Assembly (NCBI GenBank): GCA_047495785.1
Contig: JBLDXI010000020.1
Coordinates: forward strand, 1,550,001-1,614,000
Direction of reading: 5' to 3'
DNA from: Lepidodermella squamata
Taxonomy: Eukaryota; Gastrotricha
Length of the DNA stretch: 64,000 bases
Below are positions 33,897 through 43,479 of the stretch, piece by piece. How positions within the stretch are numbered: the first letter of the stretch is position 1; every line of letters starts with the position of its first letter. Under the pieces are notes generated by a model. The model searched no databases. It saw only the letters and a list, made by a program, of their open reading frames with translations, and was not told where the DNA came from. The position numbers were made by a program, and so were the translations under genes.

Positions 33897-34471
33897 TAGA
33901 AATGATTACAGTCGGCTTTTCAAGTCATGACTGCTGGTTTTTATTGTTTCGATTATAGCCGCCTAATTTATTGTTGGCTGGATTGCCTGTTTATTGTTGG
34001 AATTTAGCTCGATTAATAAATCTCTAATCAAATGATCAAATCCTATTCTTATTAAAAATCGTAGCCAGAATTGACGATGATCGGTTGATTATTGAGCTTG
34101 ATCGGAAGCAAATCGAAACTTCCTGACCTTCCAGAAGGGTTCCACCTATCAGTCAAAAACTCAAGTCTGCAATGGGCTTGTAATTCTACTATCAGTTCGC
34201 GTGTTCTATCGCTTCAATGGTTTCAATTTAGAATGTCAACTGCCGACGACCTAATGTTGTAAATAGGCCGAATTCCTATGTTTTAAAATTCATCGATTTA
34301 CCAACTTCTTTTACTGAATTGCTAATATTTGTTTTAAATATACATCCCATGTGAATGGTATATAATCAAGCAGATCGGTGCCACATAATATGACATTTTC
34401 ACTGACTTCATAAAGGAAAAAGTGATAAAGAATAATTGAAAAGTAATTTCGCAACGACTTTTTCTTTTGAC
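33897..34471. other. FAAH-WAP convergent intergenic region
   Basis: FAAH 3' UTR with AATAAA at 34015-34020, then the 3' flank of the minus-strand WAP gene. From 34234 it is homologous to the relic at 3874-4203. Confidence 0.6.
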
Positions 34472-34527
34472 TTATTCCCAGACCGGCGGCTTGCATTCCT
34501 ATGAAAAATAATTATATTAAATACGAG
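34234..34527 (-). repeat. Parent copy of duplicated WAP 3' segment
   Basis: About 294 bp shared with 3874-4203 in the same orientation. It covers the end of the last intron, the 27-bp last exon and the 3' flank of the WAP gene. The best-conserved part is the distal end, reading on the minus strand CGGCCTATTTACAACATTAG and then CGTCGGCAGTTGACA. Confidence 0.75.
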
Positions 34528-35200
34528 GTAGCTCAATTCAAATCCAAACCTTTCCGCAACCATTGTGGCAACATAGCTTGTTTCCTTCGCAATGTTCGTG
34601 TTCCTCGCATGTCATGAAGCATGCACCACGTGTATCCAGTCGATTCAACGAAGGGCAAGATCCAGATTCTACTCAATGATGGGTTATCTTAGCTCACATA
34701 ATACCCCAACGCTTACTTGGAGGGATAACGCCAACTTTACAGCTTTTCCCACAGCCTCCGTTTAAGCAGCACATCTCGTTTTTCGATGAGTCGCAGTCAG
34801 CATCGGTTTCACAATCGCTCACACAAATACCCATATGCGATATGCGAACCACGGGGCACTGGTACTTCACCGTGAAACTAGACCCGTGTGGCTTATCAGT
34901 TTCGTTTTCCGTAATGACAGACGGAATGAGTGTAGGGTTCTTGCATTGAACTTCGACATCGTTCACGTAATACTTGGGAGAGCAGCCACAGCTATCTGGT
35001 ACACAAACAGCATCGGGATATCCTAAAAAATATATTAACTGTAAAGAGGAGGAAATCTCGGTTTATCAACGACCCTCGCAAAATGGATGATACATGCAAG
35101 GCATTCCCAAGCAGTCTACGGGATGCTTGCATGGTGGCTGTTCTGGAATTGCAGACACCGCCGCGATGACCAGCGAAACAATCAAAGGGAAATGATACAT
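34472..35200 (-). CDS. Secreted protein with two WAP (four-disulfide core) domains
   Basis: Four minus-strand exons (35200-35074, 35022-34717, 34671-34550, 34498-34472) encode 193 aa. A signal peptide (MYHFPLIVSLVIAAVSA) is followed by a Cys-rich region PEQPPCKHPVDC...AVCVPDSCGC typical of invertebrate extracellular modules. WAP 1 is CVSDCETDADC...EMCCLNGGCGKSC and WAP 2 ends EHCEGNKLCCHNGCGKEC. WAP domains often inhibit proteases or are antimicrobial; which applies here is unknown. The last exon is just 27 bp and supplies the final disulfide Cys (ECKPPVWE-stop). Its donor is weak (GTTTGG). Without that splice the protein would stop early at CGKVWI and lack the Cys. The exon 3 acceptor is a NAGNAG pair, so one residue is optional. 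The last exon and 3' flank are duplicated at 3874-4203. Confidence 0.85.
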
Positions 35201-36022
35201 ATCAAGGACTCAACGTGTTATTAGCGAGAAAAATTACGAACTTCTGCGCGCAATCCTGGGCATGAGCTTATATAGGCAATCAGCTGACATTCAATTTTGG
35301 CGTGGGAAACAACTGCTCTTTCACACCACGATAGTACGGTCGTTAAAATGTCAAGGCATTTCACATGCAATTTTTAACAATATTTCGCGTTCACAACAAC
35401 AACATACAGTAGGTGAGCAAAATGTTTCACCTCCACCCCTAAAAGGCGTTTTCTGATGTTTTTACCGTCTTAAATGTCTAGAGTCTGGGAATTTTTCAAT
35501 TTACGTAGGAAACCGATAATTAATTTTTAACGAGCCTTTTTTCGTGGCCCGATATGTAATTTTAATACTGTGAACTTGGGATGGGCTAAACGCAAATCCA
35601 CAAACAGCTAGCGGTCATCCAGGCCACTGATCAACTGAGAGTGGAGTTACACACCTAAAGACAGTTTTTGAGGCTCATTAGAAGTCGGATAGACCTAAGA
35701 TGCACCCAAAACGGTCCCTAAATTGGTACCGTGATCCAAGGCTTTGATTTCTGTTGCAGCCATCGAGGCACCCATAATTTTCAGCCTGTGAATAGCCATT
35801 TGTGTGCCCGACGTTTTCTTGAAGTTCTAGTCCAGGCCATTATCAATTTATCAACAGAAAATTTGATCATTTTACCCAGGTGGGAGCAATTCCGCGAGAC
35901 AACTTCACATCGGGGTTTCTCTGTTGTATTACTAGAAAAGAGTAAGTAATCCAGCAAATATTTTTTATTGGTGATCTAAAAATTATATTAAACCGAGGAT
36001 CATTATAGAGTCATGGTTCTGA
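35201..36022. other. Intergenic region upstream of the WAP gene
   Basis: About 820 bp between two minus-strand genes. No coding or RNA gene is recognised. It serves as the WAP gene upstream region and the 3' flank of the next gene. Confidence 0.45.
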
Positions 36023-37088
36023 TCACAGCCTTCCTGGTGCCATGCTAGCAACCTTGACAGTTCTGCCATGAGTAGCATCCATCGCCTCTTTTATTTTCTC
36101 GAAAACCTTTGCATAAGTTGGACAGTTGAGCCTCGAAGATAGATATAAACGACTGTGATCATGTATTCGCTTGACGGGTTGTCCAAACATATCCACTGTC
36201 AGAGCGCTCTCTGTCATGTTGTCAACATCGGATACGCCAGATATTTGAATTGGACGGTATTTTTTGAAGTTTGGCGGCGGAAGTATTTTACCTAAAATCA
36301 GAAATTTAAGATATGAAAATACATGGCTTGTTCAATAATACCTCTACGGTCGATAGGCGGGTTTCGAAGTTCAGAGCGAAGTCGTAAACGGCGAAACTCG
36401 TTCACATCAAGGTCAGTTGTACTGATAATGAGTTTCCTCTGTCGCTCACTCTTAATGGTTCTCGGATTATCTTCTAAATATTTTCCAAGCGTGTTTTTAT
36501 TGAGTATCGACGGCTTTGGAATTGCGATCGGGAATAGCTGGGCGGCTTCAGATGCAGAAAGCTCTCCCTTTTTACCTATTAGCAAAAATGATCATTATTA
36601 CTTAGAGCCTACAACTGCGTGACTCTTTATTAAATGTGGCTCCCATATACGTACAGAGTGTGCTAGCACTGACACTACTTAGAATGGCGACCAGTTTAAT
36701 TAGATGCTTTGAGTCATCGGGTTTCAGCTAGCAAATATAAATCATTACCGTTTTGTTCCGCAGGGTCATCTTCATCACAAAATCCGTAAAGATGAGCATA
36801 ATTGCGCCATACTGACCAATCAACGTCTTGCAGTGATATCGTGGTACCAGGCTTATCGCTGCGATAAAATTTTCCTGCCTCCATCCAAAGTCGATAGTTC
36901 ATTGTTGGCTTCAGAGTTTGAGATTCATCATTTTGCTGTCGGTACCAGTTTGTGCACTCTATTTTCAAGTTTGAGACAGGAGGCTTTGCGCTAACAAACT
37001 TTTCAGTTGGTCGCGGTGAAAAAGCAGTAAGCTTTGGCAGAGGAGAATAATAAAGGCGTTCCCGTTGTTGTGCCGTTTCAAGTGCCAT
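36023..37088 (-). CDS. Conserved-looking protein, function unknown
   Basis: Three minus-strand exons (37088-36749, 36575-36342, 36291-36023) encode 280 aa. Both introns have good GT-AG ends and phase 1, so this is a real gene. I do not recognise the family. The protein has no signal peptide or membrane segment and is rich in charged and aromatic residues. Distinct stretches are NYRLWMEAGKFYRS, VDWSVWRNYAHLYGFCDEDD and PPPNFKKYRPIQISG. The pattern of LW, a W-rich stretch, then Y-x-F with a short acidic run, then a Pro-rich part vaguely recalls small ciliary microtubule-inner proteins (CIMIP/C2orf50 type), but that is only an impression. An acceptor-like CATAG lies upstream of the ATG on the minus strand. 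Confidence 0.75.
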
Positions 37089-38001
37089 GGTATAACGATG
37101 AATTCCTTTCTATGAAGCGTTAAAAATATCGAGGATTTTATGATTGAGATGGCTTTGATAAATTCATAATTGATTCCTGATTTATCAAGGAGCGAAACCA
37201 CACAAACCACAATCCCTATAATATTCAGGGAGTGCTTTTGCAAATTACCGTCCATGACGGCAGGGTGGCTCTCAGAATAGAGTTCCGAATAAGCTTGGTG
37301 CTAATGAGTCACTAATGAGTGAGGTTCAATGTTTTCAATTTTACTCTTACAGCGCTTTGCCAATTTTCTGTCAAGAAGCATTAGTAGATATTGTTTCCCC
37401 AAACAGTTAACAGCCGAACTTGGCGTTGGGAAAGGAGGAAGTTGGTGTGAAATCTGGCAACAGCTGATCGTGAAAAAAGTCAGGGTTGGGTATGGTTGAT
37501 GGTTGCGATCCTGTACTGTACTGGCTGCACAGTCCTTCTACTGAACGCCTCTAACCGGGCCTGACTGATGATGACGATTTAGATGTTGGTTCCTCTGAGC
37601 ATTCCGACCATTAGACGAATATGGCCACCCACGTCTACGCCCTTGAGCAGTGGCTCTGGGCGCTGGAGAGATTTTCAAGCCCGACCGCACATCATCGTTG
37701 CCATAGTAATTTTATATTTTTTTGTCAAACAATGACAATTTATTTTATATATCTAATATTAATAACTTAAATATTATCGATCAGAAAATTAGTTTTGGCG
37801 GTATTTTTGCTTTTAGATTTTCGAAACGTTCCGTTTTTTGCTTTTTCTCGTTAGCTTTCATGAAAAAAACGCTGCGTGGCTGAAACTAGGTCTGGAGCTT
37901 TTACCTCTCTCACATACGCGAGATCAGGTTCGCTAATTATATCGCGAATTTACTTCACAGACAAAACTTATGCACGCTTTAGGCTGGTGAAAATTCAATC
38001 G
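37089..38001. promoter_or_regulatory. Divergent upstream region of unknown gene and MTHFS
   Basis: About 900 bp between divergent starts, likely holding both promoters. Acceptor-like ATTTACTTCACAG ends at 37960 and CTTTAG at 37982, 41 and 19 nt before the MTHFS ATG. No other gene is seen. Confidence 0.4.
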
Positions 38002-38740
38002 ATGGCTGCTTCTGAGCCGATACGTTTAGCGAAGGCGGCGCTTAGAAAAGAGATATCTAACCGATTGCGTCTACTCTCTTCTGAAGAAATCAAGCGCCAA
38101 TCTGGTGTGGTTGTAGAAAAGGTTTGTAATCGCAAACTCGCTACTCCATTGCAACACCATTGGTCTTTTAAATATACGTATCTTAGTTGTTTGCCTCGGA
38201 GGAGTTTGAAAGAAGTAAGCGAGTATCGGTTTATTTAAGCATGGAGCATGGTGAGCTTCAAACAACTTCTATTTTGGCAAAGTTGTTTGCCTCCGGTCGC
38301 CACTGCTTTGTGCCTCGTTATAGCAAGGATAAAATGGAGATGGTTCGATTGAATTCTATGGATGACTATGAAAAGCTGCCTGAAACGAAATGGAAAATAA
38401 AGCAGCCTCATATGGGTGAAGCCAGGGAAAATGCTTTGGACACAGGTTTTTATCGCTCCCGAATACTTGGGGTTTGTTAACGTTGTCTATCCTACAAGGT
38501 GGTTTGGACTTAGTTCTTTGCCCGGGCGTTGCATTCACCAAAGATGGCAATCGTTTGGGTCACGGGGCTGGATATTACGACCGTTATTTACGTGGGTTGA
38601 TTGAAATGATGAAACCCTACAATCAGCGTCCTGTGGTTGTCGGACTTGCTCTTAAGGAACAGATTATTGATTACGTTCCAACAACAGAGCTTGATCTTAA
38701 GATGGACAAAGTATATTATGATGGAATGGAGAACAAATGA
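38002..38740 (+). CDS. MTHFS: 5-formyltetrahydrofolate cyclo-ligase
   Basis: Three exons (38002-38121, 38187-38445, 38499-38740) encode 206 aa (human MTHFS 203). It converts 5-formyl-THF and ATP to 5,10-methenyl-THF, returning stored folate to the one-carbon pool. Visible are the N-terminal KAALRKEI helix, SKRVSVYLSMEHGE, the substrate loop FVPRYSKDKMEMVR, PQ-like KQPHMGE, and the C-terminal nucleotide/folate block GLDLVLCPGVAFTKDGNRLG followed by HGAGYYDRYL. Length and junctions match the family. INTS14 follows after only 121 bp on the same strand. Confidence 0.95.
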
Positions 38741-38861
38741 AAAATTGATAAGAATGGTCAGCATATCATATTTTCGGAAGCAATAATTTTTAAATTCTTC
38801 ATCGATATTTATTGATTTTTTCGTAAATATTGTTTTATTTACTAGAGTTACTTTTGAAATC
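38741..38861 (+). promoter_or_regulatory. MTHFS-INTS14 intercistronic gap
   Basis: 121 bp without an AATAAA. It ends TTTTATTTACTAG at 38833-38845, 16 nt before the INTS14 ATG. Operon-like layout. Confidence 0.45.
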
Positions 38862-40560
38862 ATGCCGATATTATTTGCACTCGATTCATCATTATCGATG
38901 TTCCTCCCACTTACGAAGGATTCAAACGATACTGTCATTAATGCCTGTAAGCTAGGCATTTCTTTGGGCATTGACTTCTTGTCTACTACTTATCAGAGTG
39001 CTGTCTTAATTGCTGCGGTAATTTGGAAATTAATCACCTATCCAAGGACTTTCGACTGTTTTACCAGGCTGCCTTTTCGTCGGAATTCAAGCTTCTTCAT
39101 TCGTTCTCGCGAGAATCATCAGCTTGCAAAGCTGCTTTGGATGGTATTACGATAGGAGACACCGCCGATGTTAACAATGTCGTCACAGGTGTCAATAAAT
39201 GTATTTCTGAAATCTGGAGTGCCTCTCAGCCCGTAACGGTAAATATCGCATTCCGCAATATTAGCTGCGCTTGACTATTGAATTCTAGGTTGTTATTGTC
39301 ACTGATGGTGGTCTTTCTTTCAACGAGAAACAAGTGCCAGGCTCATCTGCCAGCCACTCAAATTTTTCATTCCCCATTAATCTACACGTCGTCGTGGTTA
39401 ATTCCACCGGCACGACGCCTGACACATCACTGTGGGATAGATTGATTTCTCATCACAATGGCAATGTGCATCTTATTACCGCTCAGAACTCATCTGCGAT
39501 AATATCCGAGTTCAACAAATTTGCGTTTGAAAATCTACAGCTGCCAGCGGTGAAGCTCCAGTTGGGGTGTCTAACCAGTTACGCATCGGTTTACCCCAGT
39601 GCGGCTTTATTTTCGTAAGTAAACCCCAGCGAAAGTCTAGCATCATTAGTATTCTATTTTCTTATGTCATTTCACGCAGAAATAATCTGACAATTGATAT
39701 CGGTGGATTTTTGCCCGCCAATAACGAAATTTACAACGCAGAGGCTTCGTCTCGGTAATTAATTACAATATTTTAATGTTGTTTTTATTATTGTTATCGT
39801 TCAAGTCATGTATTGTTATATCGAGAAAAGGAGCCGTTATCGAGTTCAAGAGAAGATAACATATACGGCTCATTTTTGACTGCGTTTTTCACATCGCTCA
39901 AGCAAGAAAATGCAGTTGCTATATGCCGGTTCAGGTTTGATAAGCTGCTCTAGGTGACTGTCCCTAACTAAAGTCAGTTTTCCTTTACAGAGAAATCGAA
40001 AATCAATTCGCAGTAATTCATGTATCGTCTGAGCAGAAAAAACGACCTGGTCTGAATCTGGCGATTCTAAAGCCTGGCATAACTCCGGTTCAATGGCTGG
40101 GTCCTATTCCGTCACTAACTCTCGCCCCGCTTGCCTCAGCCACACCAGTTAACAGCGTTCGATGCAAAAAGAGCTATAATGACGCATCGTCGTACATTGC
40201 ATGGGGCAAAGCTGAAGGTCTCAAGGTCCAGAGCTAAACCATTGTAGAATTTCGCGGTAATATTTGTCATTTTTTCAGGCTGACGTTCAACGCATTCTTC
40301 GCCTGGCTAAAAAGCTGCCTGACAAGTCATCGTTGTTTTTGAAGGAATTGAACAAATTGCGCGTTTCTAGTCTAACCCTGGGTACCTTAGATCTGCTCAA
40401 CGTTGTAGGCTCAGCCTTGCAACGTGAGGCTAGTACCACAGCGAATGCTGATGGTAAAGCGATGTTGAATTACTGCGCCGATCAGCTGCAAAATGGCCCT
40501 CCATCGCAAGAAATTGAAACAGATGTAACTTACAATCCGAAACAAGTCGCAGCGTCTTGA
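38862..40560 (+). CDS. INTS14: Integrator complex subunit 14 (VWA9)
   Basis: Seven exons (38862-39017, 39068-39238, 39289-39614, 39680-39754, 39806-39934, 39991-40225, 40279-40560) encode 457 aa (human INTS14 518). INTS14 with INTS10 and INTS13 forms a module of Integrator, which cleaves snRNA and promoter-proximal transcripts in the nucleus. The VWA domain starts MPILFALDSSLSM with a near-intact MIDAS (DxSxS). VVIVTDGGLS gives the second Asp. SRHVLLY and SLKQENAVAICRF match the beta-barrel part. The C terminus ADVQRILRLAKKLPDK...LKELNKLR is almost identical in layout to human. Introns are 49-65 bp and all phases agree. AATAAA at 40587-40592 lies in the 71-bp gap before the next gene. Confidence 0.93.
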
Positions 40561-40631
40561 CGTCTCTATCACATTCTAAAAATCGCAATAAATTCAATCT
40601 TTTTCAATAGATTTTAAACTGTTAATTTGAA
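40561..40631 (+). promoter_or_regulatory. INTS14-LDH2-family intercistronic gap
   Basis: Only 71 bp. AATAAA is at 40587-40592 and a polypyrimidine acceptor-like TTTTTCAATAG ends at 40610, 21 nt before the next ATG. Poly(A) signal plus acceptor in such a short gap is the classic arrangement of a trans-spliced operon. Confidence 0.5.
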
Positions 40632-41817
40632 ATGGCGGAAAAGCTTGTTGTGAAGGTAGACGATGTTCACGGCTTTATTCAGCGTTGCATGACCAAGGCT
40701 GGGTCGACCGCCGATGAAGCAGTTGCAATGGCTGACCTTTTAACTGCGGCTGGTTAGCTCATAAAATTCCTTATTTTTTTTACAAAATAAAATTATATTT
40801 TCAGACCATCGTGGACATTACTCCCATGGTTTAAACCGCCTTGAGATGTACGTTCGCGATATTCTAGCCGGAACTACAGCTTCTGGCAAGATGCCAACGA
40901 TCGAAAAAGAAACCGCTGCCACAGCGTTGGTTAATGGCAATAACCTTCTCGGGCCCGCCGTTGGCAAGTTCTGCATGGACCTTGCGATTCAAAAGGCCAA
41001 AATAGCCGGCATCGGCCTTGTCGTTGCCAATCATTCAAACCACTACGGTATCGCCGGGTGGTACTCGATCAGGGCGTGTGAGGCCGGTCTAATCGGCATG
41101 AGCATGACCAATACATCACCGCTTGTTGTACCAACGCGCGCCAAGGCATGTGCTGTTGGCACTAATCCGATCACTTTAGCTGCTCCGGGTAAAAATGGCG
41201 ATAGTTTTGTACTCGATATGGCAACTTCTGCTGTTGCGCTCGGCAAGGTTGAACTGCAAGCTGTCAAGGGCGAGAAAATGCCCGATGGCTGGGCTTGTGA
41301 TAAAGATGGCAAGATCACCAACGACCCGGTTGAAGCGCGGAAAGATGGAGGTCTTATGCCATTGGGTTAGTGCAAAATATTTTATCGCGATTTTTGAAAA
41401 ATTTCCGTTTTTTTTTAAGGTGGAGGTGAGCTTACAAGTGGCTACAAGGGGTTCGGCCTCGGCATGATGGTCGAGGTGCTTTGCGGTATCTTATCGGGCG
41501 GCGCTTTTGGGCCTTTTGTCCGCAACTGGAAAAGCACTGCCACTGAGGCTAATCTTGGCCAATGCTTCATGGCCATCGACCCGCATGCGTTTGCCGACGG
41601 TTTCGAAGATCGAATGCAGACGCTGATGGACCACTACCGTCATATGGAACCGGCCGATCCTGCTAAGCCGGTGATGGTTGCCGGCGACCCGGAGCGCGCT
41701 CATATTGCTGAATGCGACGCTGCTGGCGGCATTCCTTACCACCCGAATTTGATCACCTTAATGAATCGTCTAGCTGACGAGCTGAAAATTGAAAAAATTA
41801 AGGTGATCAATGCTTGA
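40632..41817 (+). CDS. LDH2/MDH2-family NAD(P)-dependent oxidoreductase
   Basis: Three exons (40632-40752, 40805-41365, 41420-41817) encode 359 aa. It belongs to the malate/L-lactate dehydrogenase (Ldh2) family, unrelated to classical MDH/LDH, which oxidises 2-hydroxy acids such as malate, lactate, ureidoglycolate or sulfolactate. The catalytic His lies in DHRGHYSHGLNR, the NAD-binding part contains SNHYGIAGWYS and MTNTSP, and TNPITLAAP, FVLDMATSAVALGKVE and GYKGFGLGMMVEVLCGILSG are family blocks. The exact substrate cannot be read from sequence. It is the last gene of a three-gene head-to-tail set and shows no obvious functional link to MTHFS or INTS14. AATAAA is at 42028-42033. Confidence 0.92.
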
Positions 41818-43479
41818 ATCGATCCGGCGTTGTTGCAGTTTATCGAGATATATTACCTGCCTATGAACGCTCTTATTCTTTGTTGAATGATACTAGCAAG
41901 TTTTGTAGGTCTTTTCAAGGACGATAATTGTGCAGTTTCAAATATATTTCTTTCATAGTACTACTGATATTTGTTTCTTCCATGGGTGATCAGTTATTTT
42001 TTGAGATATAAGATATTATCGCTTCCAAATAAAACTTAACGTTTCGATCTGGTGCCTTTTCTGATAATTGACGAGTCGGACAAGTTTCTAGTAACTGTTC
42101 CGGTATGATTCGGCTGGGCATTTGATGGCTTTAGAGACTGCTTCCTGCTTTTTGAGGGATATTATAATGTTAATGATTAATTCGAGGGAGTTCATCCGAT
42201 TTGTTCAATTTCCAACGGTATCAAGTACAGTGTGGCCCAAAAGTTGCGCAACTATTTTTTATTTGGCAATTTTTTGCCGGAAATTCAACTTTTTTTAACT
42301 TAAACCTACCGAGAGAATCTTCCATCTTCTACCCACGATTTTACCGAAGAAATTAAAAATTGACCGGTGAAAACCCGGGAAACCCCGATGGTAACTGGTT
42401 CGGTAATTTTCGGTATTTTACCCGGTTGTGCCAAATTCTCCGGGCTTTTTTAATCCCATTCCCAGGTGGCATACTTGATTACTACTTTCAGGATTTTTTG
42501 AAACTTTCCAAAATTTTTCTGGCCATGAGATGCGACTTCGTCTCTTATTTTAGTTTCTGAGCCTTTTCCCGTGTATTTTTTTTGCTTGCGTAACTTATAG
42601 GACACGCTGTAATTACGGTAATTTTAGACGGTAAACTTAGGACACTTGGGCTTTGCATGTGAATAGCTTTTCAACATCGAACGAAAAACAAGATTTGTTG
42701 TATAAAGTTCCCCATATTTTGAGCTTTCGAATGGCCGATGTACTTGTAGCAATATTTGATTTTTTTATGCTGTGTAACTTCGAATTTTGGATGTCGATTT
42801 GAGACTCTACAAATGATGAGTTCGGGACAAATTTTAGCATAGGCATTCAAATAGCTGTGCTACCTTAATTCGAAAGAAGCATGAGATTTTTGACGATTGG
42901 AGGTGAAATCTGGAGGCGATTGGAGGCGAAAACTTTAAGTTGTGCGGAATGTATACGTAAAATTTGCAAAATCGCCAAAATTTGCTATTTAATCAGTTCC
43001 TCCACCTTATTTTATATGAAATGTTTAATCATGAATATGTTTAATTGGCTTTATCCAAAATATACCGGCTTCAAGTTAAACGCGGTTAAAAACCGGGTTA
43101 AAAAGCCAGATCAAAACCTACAACATACAACAGTGTCCATGGTATCCACTATTGACACGTGCCATCTGGGCTAATTTTGGGTCGCTTACGGATGCGCACG
43201 ATGTGGCGCCTATTTTTGAAACGGAACCGCACGTGCTTCAAACTGGCGTGCGAGCCTTTGACCGGCGGCGCCGGATGGTGATAATAAACACTACATACAG
43301 ACAGACATGAAATGAGGCCGGTGGTGATTAGCCTGACAACACGCGCACAACAAGACAAGGGCGAAGTGATAACCGCTGGTAGCCACAATTTTGTTGAACA
43401 TTTTTAAAACAGTAACATAAAAATAACAAGTTCTGACTTCTTCAATCGCATTTTTTCTCTCCAACTAAGAGCGCAGCCG
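41818..43479. other. Intergenic region upstream of the receptor pseudokinase
   Basis: About 1.66 kb. It contains the AATAAA at 42028-42033 for the upstream gene and a patch at 42340-42445 rich in CCGG/CCGGT words (possible decayed repeat). Before the next gene, a pyrimidine tract TTTTTTCTCTCCAACTAAG ends at 43469, 10 nt before the ATG. Confidence 0.5.

Noticed and set aside
34717-35022. Apparent frame break in the WAP gene second exon
   Set aside because: A recheck of the bases at the 34980/34981 junction showed the frame is continuous; the break was a misreading.
42340-43110. CCGGT/CCCGG-rich patch and ACCGGGTTAAAAA words upstream of the pseudokinase
   Set aside because: Suggestive of a decayed repeat, but I found no clear terminal repeats or second copy in the window.
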